A stretch of 64,000 bases of DNA, from the NCBI RefSeq assembly GCF_016859285.1, contig NC_053419.1, positions 13,172,501 to 13,236,500 on the forward strand, written 5' to 3'. Below the pieces are notes generated by a model. That model had not been told where the DNA came from and did no database searches. It saw only the letters and a program-made list of their open reading frames with translations. The first letter of the stretch is position 1, and every line of letters begins with the position of its first letter. The stretch comes from Xiphias gladius. Its lineage: Eukaryota; Chordata; Actinopteri; Istiophoriformes; Xiphiidae. This document shows, piece after piece, positions 38,001 to 48,700 of the stretch. A program made the position numbers and the translations under genes.

Positions 38001-39409
38001 GTGTTTCAGTCTGATTGATACACTATAAAAGTGGAGAGGAGGATGAAAGTTTTACTAGAAAGTGTTAACAGAAATCTGTCTTCTGTCATCTGCAAAAGGA
38101 GCTCAGATCTTTAATCCCCATTGGTTAAACCCTGTATCTGTGCCACGGACATCTCATGTATAAATAAGAAGTTATTCATGTTGTTTCCATTTAAATGAGA
38201 ACATTATCAGTGCAGTGAGGGCTGACCAACCTGATGACTAGTTTTATTTCATACTGATTGTCTATTCATACCTATGCAAAAAGGCTAAAACAGAAGTAAA
38301 AGAAATATAATAAAAGAGCAGGAGATAGCTTTTCGTTTCCCAGGTATTCTCTCGCTTCTTGCATCAGGGCCTTGCTATTGAACATGAAGGTCCCTTTTAG
38401 AGCTGTTTTCCACCTGTCAGGATGTCTTAGTTCTGCTGGGGTGGCAGCTGTGGGGTAAGAATGCCAGGCTAGAGATAGCATCAACACTCAACAATAACAA
38501 CAACATGATGGCAGCTGTACTATTTGATGTGTAAGCTGATGGCCTGTTTAACCACGTGTGGTGACTTATTCATTTCTACTTTCCACCAAACCGATCTGAT
38601 GTAACATGTTGATTGGACAGAACAAACGGGATACAGAGAAAATCCACCAGGGATGACAGACATCTTGTATACTGACATGCAGGACCATCTAACAAACACA
38701 TCCCTCCCTTGAAATCAATCAATTTCCAATAACCTTGAGTGATTGTTTAAACTGCATGTAAAGGATCTTTAATATTATTTACTAATTCCATTTATTCAGC
38801 ATTTTTACTATAAATACATCAGTTGTAGAAGTAATCATTTTTAAAAACATGGCATCCAGTCGAGTCATTGTATTGTACTGTACATGCTTCTTTCACCTGT
38901 AGTTTATTAGATGGTGATGATGATGTGGAGAGGATGAAGGAGACTCCGCTGACACCGTCTTGATTGCATATAAAGGTTTATTACAAAGAAGTACAGCGTC
39001 AAGTCAAGCGTCTGTAGATCTGCTTGTGAGAGGGCGTGAAGCCAATGAACCACTCTGAAAATCAGTCTTGACCACCGACTCTTAAATAAGGCAGTTGTTT
39101 TTCCTAAAAACTGTCACTAACATATGGTTTCAGTCACAAAGCATTAACTTCCTTTTCCAAACTGTGAGGCACCCTCTGAGGACCTTTGACCTAGGGCCTC
39201 TATGTAAACACAGCTCTACATATATAAACATACACCTCACACCATTTAGACAAGCCATTGGTAGTTAACAGGCTAAAAAATAATGTTTTTATTCAACCGG
39301 AGAGCATTTCATATTTTGAAAAGTTTGTCATTTCTAGAGAGATCTCTAAAAAAAAAAAAAACACAAAATACTATTCATACAGAAATAGCTTTTTGTCTAA
39401 AAATGTCAT
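34766..39409. other. Gene-poor interval, fourth part
   Basis: No supportable exon. It contains the GT microsatellite at 35032-35088 and an ATTT run near 37706-37724. Open frames such as 34964-35326 are created by the repeat or are short and unrecognised. Confidence 0.55.
35032..35088. repeat. GT microsatellite with GC interruptions
   Basis: GT dinucleotides with several GCGT variants toward the right end, which suggests an ageing tract. Confidence 0.95.
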
Positions 39410-39740
39410 ATACCTAGAGCTGCACTAAGCAATATTTTTTATATAAACAATGGATTAAATGACTATATCTAATGTGAATGGTATTGTATCCAGATGCGGC
39501 AGGCAGCTATTTTCAGAAAAAAAATAAAGAAAAAAAGAACAAACACTTAAAAAACCCTCCGTACACTACCTGCACAGCACTAAACAGCAGACAGACAAAG
39601 CTAGCACCTAGCTGGTGAACATAGCGGAGCAAATTTAAGCAAAGAGCCATATTGGACTTAACATTCATAAGGTGGCCAGAAACACCACTCTAGATAAATG
39701 CTGATGTTGCTCTGTAGATGTGTAAACATAAAAAGTAAAG
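39410..39740. repeat. Dispersed fish repeat copy ('agcacctagctggtgaac' family)
   Basis: The stretch includes 'agagctgcactaagcaata', 'acaaagctagcacctagctg' and 'gataaatgctgatgttgctc', motifs I recall in this order in a repeat widespread in percomorph genomes. It contains a short palindrome AGCACCTAGCTGGTG and no coding frame. Boundaries are approximate. Confidence 0.45.
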
Positions 39741-42700
39741 GAAGGAAGTAAAAAGGATTCATATATGCAAAATTTGATGATATCTAAGTAACAGCCCTAA
39801 AATAGCTCCAATCGTCGTGTCTCTAGACCATTTTGACTGAGTTGAAGTTTGGTCAGACTTTTTGTTGTTTGTCAAGGAATCACTGGTTTAGTCTTTTCTT
39901 TTGCGGCGCTGTTGGAAGGCGTCAACGTGGCCATCAGCCATGGATTTTAGGGGTCGCACCACGAGTGGCCAATCAGATTTCCACACCACACCTAGTCAAT
40001 CCCCAGACATGCCCCAGGGGTTCAGAGATATTCAGACATATTCAGAAGGGTACAGCAATTGATGTCCTCATTAAATTTTAATAAATCAATTGAATACATG
40101 ATGATGGAAAAATTCAATGAGCACTCCTGGGTGCTCTTCTGACCCTCATTTGACCCTCACAGGGTGCAAGAAGAAATGAGTTACATCACTTTTTTTTTTC
40201 GTGAAGACTCACGATGAATATTTAATCAGGATGCCAGGGAATTCTCAAAATTGCTGTTAATGACAAAGCGTGCCATCTGCCACAGCAACAGGTAATTTAA
40301 GGAGTCCATTGTAATCTGTTGTCGCAGACGTGAACCGAGAATGACACAGTAACAGTGCAGACAGGCTGCAGATAATACCCAAATGTCTGGTTGTCTGTTT
40401 TCTACCAACAAGCAATAAGTTTATTTTCTGTGCTCAAGATGTTGCAGTCTGGTCTGATGTCTCCCAGCACTATTGAGTGAAAAAGGCATGAATAATACAT
40501 TCACGAACTGCATATTTTCATCACATTTTAATTGAACATGCGTTACAGCATCCTGACATCTTAACCCTCATCAATAAGGGGCCAGTGCGTCAGACCCTTT
40601 GTTAACGTATGAACTGGTGCGTGGTACAGCCCGACCCAACCAAGGACCAGTTGGTGTCAGGGACGTTGACCGAGCCAGAGCAGGTTCTCATGGTGAATGT
40701 GAAATGGAATAAAGCATTTTATTATCAAATATTCATGAAGCACCGTGCATTACAGCCCATGATGTGCACCACTGTTTAATTGCCAATTACACCTGTAGCT
40801 CACAGAGCACGAGGGTGAAAATGATAGTGAGTACAACAGTATAACAGAAACTGGTCAAATTCAACTAATAGGTCATTTCTTAATTCCTTTCTCATTTAAT
40901 AAATCTAATACCAGACAAATAATAAACATCTTAATAAACATGTTTCGAAGTACATTGCATTATCTCCGTTGTTGGAAGAACTACAGGAAGGTGACCTCAA
41001 GATAAATTTAATAGAGAGCACCACATCCATCCAGAAAAACACCAGCAGTGGAGATTAAGAGATGTGACATCTGTACTGACATCTTAACAGCCTGATTTAT
41101 GGTGGTGAAACAAGAAAAACACACATCCTTTCCTTTCAGTGGGTCCCTATTTAATGTGTGTATCCATGGTTGTCTTTGGATGGCGACGATATAATAAAAC
41201 ATACAGTTTGTGGGATTCAAGAGCAGGATGTCATTATTCCTTCATTATCTCCATACAGTTTTTTTCTGCATGTATGACATCTGCATGTTCAAGAGGGATT
41301 CCTCCTCTGTTGCTCTTCTTGAGGTCTCTCCCTTTTTCCCTGTGAAGGGGTTATTGTGGAGTTTTTTCCTTGTTCGACTTTGTGATTTTGGGCTTTTTAC
41401 TGTAAATAAAATTCACTTGACTAAATTCTCCAATGACTGGTAGCTCATTCACAGATGTATCATTTGATTATCCGGAGCACTTTATGTGCCAAGCCTCCAA
41501 CAAAAGTAAAAAGGGGAAAAAACAATAGATAAATTAAACTTTTCCTTAGTATGTGTTGGACAGCTGTTTCAATTCTGGTCACATAAAAACTGTCTGTGGT
41601 GCGACCTCATAGTTTCTGAAACCAGAGGTTCTTTAGTCAATTACAAAAGCAATCAATAATCCCAAATGAATCTCTGACGGTGAGCTGTTTTGATGGAGGT
41701 GCCATTGATGAGATTTTTGGAACATCTTTCTGCACTGTTAGTTTTATAGATTGCATTTGCCATGCAGGGAAAGGCTGTTCCAGTGTGTTTAGTTAAAAAA
41801 TGACCTGTGTTTCCTTAAGATAAACATGAATCTCATCACAAGGAGCTAGAAATTAGACATCTCCTCAACACTTACAAGTAACTGTGCTGAAAAAATAACA
41901 GAACTTGACCTTGTTGCCTGTTGTATGTTTTTACAACCATGCATGGACCTCATGAGATAAGAGACCAAAGAGATGTCTAACCATGAGATTTGAGCTCCTC
42001 TATGTTTAACAGCTGGGGGCCAGCGTTACAAATATAGACTGGATCAGACTAGTAGTCAGTCTAAAGAGGGACGTTTAAATTCATTCATTGAGCTGTCCAG
42101 TTCTTCTTACAAGACAAAAAAAAAAAAAAAACTTCCGGTGACATAAAATCAGTGCAGACATTTAACAATACAAAAAAAAAAAAAAAAAAAAGAAAACTTC
42201 TAGTGACATAAAATCAGTGCAGACTTGTAGAGGAGCTGAACTGCTGTTGCTTCTTACTGTGGCACCTCTCCTAACTCATCAGTCAGGCTCAGGATATTTT
42301 CTTTAGGGAGGCAAAAACAACCGGCGATGTGTTCACTGCTGTACATTTCCAACAGCTTACTGTCAGAAAACCTGAAATTATGAGACATGTTTTGCTCTTT
42401 TCTGCCTGGATAGCAGGTGTCACTGACTGTTACTATGGAAACATGGCTCTGAGTTAACCCCAGGGAAGGGTGGCTAACTTTTTAGGCTGAAAAATAAGTC
42501 GGTCTTTTATTCTTTTTTGTGAAACTTGCATTAAACTAATCTAAGTGCAGAGTTAAGACTGACCTACAGACGGGTCTAAAGTGTGAAACCTGCCCTAGAA
42601 AACAGACATTTTGGGTTGATTGTAATCTTTGGATTTCTCCAATGAGAAATCAAAAAACAACTTTGGTAAAAAAAAAAAAAAAAAGCTTTTGTTAGCTGAC

Positions 42701-44228
42701 TGTAAGATATTTCTCAATGCATATTCTTAAACTGCTGTGAGATGTACCTCTACAGGTACTGTCCACCTTACTGGTCCTGCTAGGTTTGTCCGGCGCTTCG
42801 GTCAGGGCTGAGTGTCGGAGTCTGTCCTTGGAATTTACGAGAGTTTTTTCGCCCAGCCAGTGCTGAATATTTCCAGCCGCGGTTTTGATGTCTCATACCT
42901 CCCTGCTTTCAGGTTCCTTTGCCTCTGTAGACAACCCTCAGCCCACCCTAGGGGCTTAACTTGACGATGATTGGATGGATGTCTGGACTGTGGTGCTCTC
43001 CACCAGTGGAAGCCCCCAGGCTGGGATGAAGGTCCTCTCGGTGATCCCCGCTGAATGACCGACACGGCTCCTTTTGAACCCTAGGATGCATACAATGTAA
43101 TAGCTGTCTACTCTCAGTTACAACTGCACGGCCATCCATTGCAATACACAGGCGACTCGCACACTGCTCCTATCTCATAACATATTCGCTGGTTTGGGTT
43201 TGAGGAGTTTGAGAATGACTGAGCTGTTCACAGAGGCTTTTCAGACTTCTCTAGAGAATAAGAATTTCTTGGCTCAGCATGCTGCATAGATAACAGGACA
43301 GTCTGATTTTTGTTTTTATATTGGTACAGTTTTTACATTTTGTTATGAAGGTTATTGTGTAATGAATTACTGTGCAAATTCAAGAGACTGTGGTGGTTTT
43401 AATGATCCTCTGAGTAATCTATGTTTAATAAAAGCTCTGTGTTGTGTACTCGTTCAAAGATTCATGGTAACAAATACGATTCATGAATGCAGTGTCTGTG
43501 TTGGATATTTGAGAATATTATTCTGTTTCAAACGAGCTGCACAGAAAAGCTTTAGATACAACAAAAGCAAATATTACTTGGAATACAATTACTGCATGTC
43601 TGAACTACTCTCCACCACGTGCTTCCATGTGAAGTTTTAAAGACTGCATGAAAATGATTAAAGTCTCAGAATCTGAGCCACCATATTGCCTCAGAGAAAG
43701 AACAAAGCCTGTTTTCCAGGTTCTAAGAAGTGTGCTTGTAGCAGGAGGCTCAGGTGCAGCGGAAAAAGAGACAATCCCCTTCCCATTCCGAGGGGAATAG
43801 ACTTGTCAGCCCTGTAAACCCTTGAAGAACGAACCAGTGGAACCACCTGTAGCTCTCTCAGCACACCCTGCACTTGTGTAGCTGGCATTCTGCTTCTTTG
43901 TATTTGGGTTTAAATAAATAAAATAAGTGTGCGGCATGTAACCCTCTCTGTGGGATTGCTCATTTTCAGGAAAAGGGGTCTTTGTCATGAGCAAATTCAG
44001 ATTTATCCTGTAAGCCACCGTCAGTTTGAATAAAAAAAACAAAAAACATAAGAGTGTTACACATCCCGTAAAGCTTTGGCCTTCACAGGATTCCTGGAAA
44101 ATAATTGCTTCTTTTGCAAGGGAAATATCTTCAGCCTGCGCTGATGAGCGAGTTGTCCTTCGCTGCAGTCACCTTACTGTCAGTAGCTGAGGTTATTCTA
44201 ATATTGTCGAGTTCCGGCTCTGTTGATT
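39741..44228. other. Gene-poor interval, fifth part
   Basis: No gene is identified. It contains a poly-A-linked direct repeat (42116-42226), a poly-A run at 42668-42684 and a GC-richer stretch at 42780-43140 with a 76-codon open frame on the - strand that I could not identify (see findings). Confidence 0.5.
42116..42226. repeat. Poly-A-linked direct repeat
   Basis: A ~27-bp unit 'cttc(c/t)(g/a)gtgacataaaatcagtgcagac' occurs at about 42132-42158 and again at about 42198-42225. Each is preceded by a poly-A run (about 16 and 22 A's). The two units differ by two bases, indicating a local duplication mediated by or associated with poly-A. Confidence 0.85.
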
Positions 44229-44455
44229 AAAGGGATAGTTTGACATTTTGGGAAATATACTTACTGACTTTCTTGTGGCGAGTTAGATGAAGTCTAATGA
44301 TGATGATGTCTGTAGAGTAAATATGAAGCCACAACCTTGACCTTGTCCCGGTAGGCTGATCTTGTCACCCTTGGACAGAGCCAGGCTGCTGGCCTCAGCT
44401 TCATATTCGTCGTCCAGACATGACACTGGTGTCAAGCTTCTCATTTAACTCTCCG
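44229..44455. mobile_element. Long-TIR MITE, single truncated copy
   Basis: It begins 'aaagggatagtttgacatttt' and runs through 'agtaaatatgaagccacaac', with a mirrored right part 'ggctgctggcctcagcttca ... gtcaagcttctcatttaactct'. It is the same family as the MITE inside the 29.9-31.3 kb duplication, but with a different centre and a shortened right end. Confidence 0.6.
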
Positions 44456-44756
44456 GATCCTGTCTCCTGTGTACATGAGCTTTGATCCCCAGTTCCTCCC
44501 GTACACATGTCAAAGTGTCCTCGGGACAAGACACTGAAACGAAAAGCCGAAGTGCAAAAGAAATTAGTAGCGGGGCTCAAGGGCCTCACTTGTTGCTACC
44601 TCCTCACTTTTGCCAGCCTGTATACTGGTCCAACAGTATTTCTGACTCGTGTTTTCAGTTAACGAACTGAGAGAAGGAAGAAAATTCTCATTGCAGGCGG
44701 ACAGTTTGGAAACGGTCAACAGACTCCGCTGTGACAGAGGCAGCAGTATGGCAGAG

Positions 44757-44758
<2 letters not shown>

Positions 44759-44818
<60 letters not shown>
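44759..44818. repeat. GT microsatellite, about 30 uninterrupted units
   Basis: A pure GT tract about 1 kb upstream of the cabp7 start codon. A long pure tract is likely to be length-polymorphic. It generates spurious Val-Cys open frames on + and Thr-His on -. Confidence 0.97.
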
Positions 44819-44820
<2 letters not shown>

Positions 44821-45773
44821 CTCTGTGAGAGACCAAATCAGACTGGAGCAGACAGCTGGAGAGGGAGAAGCTCCACTGCCTCATGCAGCGCGTCCGTGTC
44901 AGATGAGGAGGGGGTCACCCAGGATTCCCTTGAAGCTGCTCTCCAGGAAAAAGAAAACAGAAAAAAATGTTACAAGATTTTGTTTGTACCTGGTTTACTG
45001 GGTAGGATCAGCTCGTCAGCGCTGCTGCTTTATCTTGTACCATCGATTCGTTTTGGGGGTTTTTTTGGTTTCTTTTTCTAAGAAGATGCCAAAACGGGAA
45101 AGAAAAGTGAGGTAGACTGTGACGGGAATAGACTGTTGGATAGAAAAAGACGCGTAGGAGGAATCGGTGAAATCGATAGAGAAAAGATCGATTTAGTGCA
45201 AATATTTCTCTCCTTCATTTACACCTCTCATCTTTCATCATTTTTTTTTCCCTAATGCTCTACGTGAGTAGAAGAATGACAAAGTAGCCCGTTTACCTCT
45301 TTGGATCGAGCTAATCAACACCTGAACGGTCGTTTCAGGCTCCAGCGCCGTCGAACACATTCCAGACAGTCTGGCGCTTTGTTCGCCAGGCTACGAAGTA
45401 AAAGTTTTCGGTATGCAGCGTTGCCTGTTTGCCTCAGATTTTGCTCACAGTGGGCTGCCACAGGCTGCGCATTGAAACCCAAGGCGATTTACAAGGTGCA
45501 TTCTCGGTCAAACACGCAGCCCAGTGCAGGGGGACCTTCATTCATATTCTTTTTTTTTTTTTTTTTTGGCACTGTCGAAAATATCAAAAACACGACGAGG
45601 GTTGAACTTTGCGGAGCTGGGGGGGGGGGTGGGGGGGGGGGGGCTTCCAGTGTGATTTGCTTGAGATTTTTCTTTTAAAATATCGAGGACAGTAGCAAGG
45701 GGTCTCTCTTAAAACTCCGGAGAGCTCGGCTATATGAAGATCGCGACACAGTTGTTGGTTTTCCCTCGCAGAA
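44819..45773 (+). promoter_or_regulatory. cabp7: cabp7 5' flank and 5' UTR region
   Basis: The sequence between the GT microsatellite and the ATG is richer in G+C and CpG than most of the window, as expected for a neuronal CpG-type promoter. No TATA box is evident. A poly-T run (45550-45567) and a G-run (45619-45643, one T interruption) lie within 225 bp of the ATG. The sequence 'ttttccctcgcag' ends four bases before the ATG and looks like a 3' splice site, so a separate upstream 5' UTR exon is possible. The transcription start cannot be placed. Confidence 0.5.
45619..45643. repeat. Homopolymeric G tract in cabp7 5' flank
   Basis: Eleven G's, one T, then thirteen G's. It may form G-quadruplex structure and is prone to sequencing or assembly error. 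Confidence 0.9.
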
Positions 45774-48700
45774 ATGCCAGTGCGTGCTGTGACCACCAGG
45801 TTCATGTACAAGGGACTTTGCACTATTCCAGATGTCCTTTCCTACCGGACCCCTGTTAACCTGCCTGAGGATGAGGTGGAAGGTGAGTCTTGTCTCCTTG
45901 GTCGGCTGGATTGTGGTTTCAAGTTGGCATTGTAAAAGAGTTGCCGCATCTGAATGCAACGTCTCAGCTGGTGAAAGCAGTTCAGGACCCTGGAGAGATC
46001 CCCGCCGGTGTGCGCTTCCTTTTCCCGATCCTCAAAATCTGAGTGCACGCCAGGCTGTGGGTAAAGAGGTTCAGATACCGCACATCCCGGTGGAGGTTCA
46101 GATGCTCCACAAAATGTGGGACAGGCTATGTGTGTTGTGGTCTCCGTTTTGTCTCTCCACCTGGCTCTATTGTTGCTTCTGATTTTTGGCACAAGGGCAA
46201 TGTGCATGAACGTCTGTACATCAGTTCCAAATTTCACACCATCCCCCAACAATTGCGGTAAATAGCGGGTAATCCTTGTGCTTTTCAGCAGCACACATTT
46301 CACAACACTGCCCAAGTTCGCCATACATGGCACCCTGTCATAAACTCGGGAGTTAAGAGTATAGTTTAACGGGATGCCGTACCTCCTGGTTATGTCCATG
46401 GCACCCGTGAGTATTAAGTGCACCTGATGTCACTTACTGTAGGTCATTTGTGTTATAGACAAGACAAGGCTTAAAATGTGCCCTAAAAAGAGGAGCCTTG
46501 GACAGGGGAAACAGCTGCCATTATTATTCTTAAAATGCCTCTTAAAGAATAATCCATGGCAGATAAAAAGCCATCAATAAGACGGGAGATTGCTTTACTT
46601 CTATTCTTGAATTTCATCCTCTCATCTCCTTTGGGTTTGTTTGATGCATTGCATTTTGTCGTTGGTAAACAACAACGACCATCTACAACACATTGTTGTG
46701 CCTGGACCACATACAAGATCTACCGGGGAATCGAAATCACTGGTACATAGCTGTTAGGAACGGAGGTTTCGTTTTGGCAAATGGTCCTCGCCATGAGAAA
46801 GCACAGCTGGCAGTGATCTGGAGCAAAGCCAGGCAGACTACCACACAGAGACAACTCAGATCAGATTTGATATCACAAAATCTTTTTATGAGAGGGGAAT
46901 TCCATTTCCCCTTCTTCCGTCTGCAGGTTGCCAGGGCCCACAAGTGGCTGCCTGCCCTTGCTTTGAGCCACTCATTTGACATTGAAAAATCCACTATCTG
47001 CAATGACGACATAAATTTAATTAAAAGGTTGGCTATGGATAAGCAAGAATTACAACAACAGCGAAATGACAAGAATGTTTGTTGCAGAAGTTGCTCGGTC
47101 AATGATGATACAGCTTTTCAGGTAATGGAGAAGTCTTTTCAAACTGCAGTTTATTAATTGAGTGGCATTACATATTCAGAACATAGTGTGACAGAGCATT
47201 CAACCGTAAATGTATTTTCCCAGGGAACACTCACCGAGCACATAATGCACTGCACATTAACAGGACCTCACACCTCAGTGGTACCCGGGGTAAACAGTGC
47301 TCTGCCTCTTTGTCCCTGAGCAGCTCCACCAGCACAGATAAAGTGTGTTAAGAAAGAGGTATACAAGTTTCCAAATTCTTCTTACATCTACAGATCCTCA
47401 GCTAGACTGAGGGCTCGAACCAGCAGCCTCCCACACACCTACTACCCTTTACACATCTGCTGCCCCACCTTTAACCCACAGTGTGGGAGCTGCAGTACTG
47501 TCTCAACGAATGTTGTTGGTCTGTGAACAGTGCAGCAGTCCAGTGTGTCAGAGTGAGAATCGTTCCCTTTTACATAGAGGTCTGAAATCAAACTAGAAAT
47601 ATTATTTCATCCACAAAATACTTAATTACTTTGGGGCAGGAGTTCCCTGATTGCTCGACTCATGTAATTACTCTTCCTAATCATATTTATGATAATAGTT
47701 TTGGTGTGTGTGTGTATATATATATATGTACTCCCAGTGTAATCTGACAACTTAGAGCCATCTGAGACTCAACTTAGAAATCCCTTCACTTAACAGCAGT
47801 TGTTAAAAGCGTATCTCTGACTTATCTTCTGTTCATTTAAATGCAGCTTCTCTTATTTCCAAACTTTAGCTAAATGCGAAACAACTGCCAGCCTTCTTCA
47901 GGCCATTGACAATATCAGCAGGTACTTCGATGTTTAAGGAACCAGTGACCACTTTGGTTCCAGTGTTGAAGCCCATGCAGAAGTGCAGTGAGGCAGAGTT
48001 TCTCAAATGATCACTAGAAGCTTGACTGTATTCAACTTACTGAGACATCTCCCATTTACTTTATTGTAGAACAAAGCTGACAACATTTTCTCGACATGCT
48101 GTTTAAATTTCCTGTGATGTCGGTCTTGGTGACATAATGTGGTATATCTTACGTTATAACAAATGGTTTTGCAAGTAGCATTGTCAAATACATTATACTT
48201 AACAAATAAAACATCTTTGTAACAGTCTTTGGAATTCTGCCATCTTAAAATCTTTGCTGTCTTTAATCTGACATTTTATTTGGATTTCAATCAAATCTGA
48301 AGTATTAACTACTGAATATTGACAATATGACCCACGTTGGATATTAACCTGGAACAACTCTATAAATCCCATTAAACCTCAGTGTGGGATACACTGCATG
48401 CGATTCATTCCAAATCTAAAAAATCATACTGATGGTGCAAAAACCTCCTGGTACAATGAGCAATGTATTTGCAGTAGTAACAGTGATGAGGATTAGAGAC
48501 ACTTTCACTGAGTAGAGAGGATTTTATTTATACCGGGTGAGTTTTAGGGAGGCTGATTACGTACTCACTGCTCTTAATGGATCTTCTGCAAGGGAATGTT
48601 TTTTAAACAGATGGTTGCCTAGGTGTGCAGGGTCAGTGGCAAGGCTTCCTGCCCTTTTCTTTGCCCTTGTGTCATGCAGTTGTCATAAATCCTGATATGT

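Noticed and set aside
38970..39060. Possible LTR start ('tttattacaaagaagtacag')
   Set aside because: Only a short stretch, with no paired LTR, primer site or coding sequence nearby.
44564..45115. Open frames of 106-118 codons containing poly Val-Cys or Thr-His
   Set aside because: They are produced by the GT microsatellite upstream of cabp7, not by genes.
46693..47157. 154-codon + strand open frame, with a 121-codon frame opposite, in cabp7 intron 1
   Set aside because: No similarity to any family I know, no splice context, and frames open on both strands at once point to local composition.
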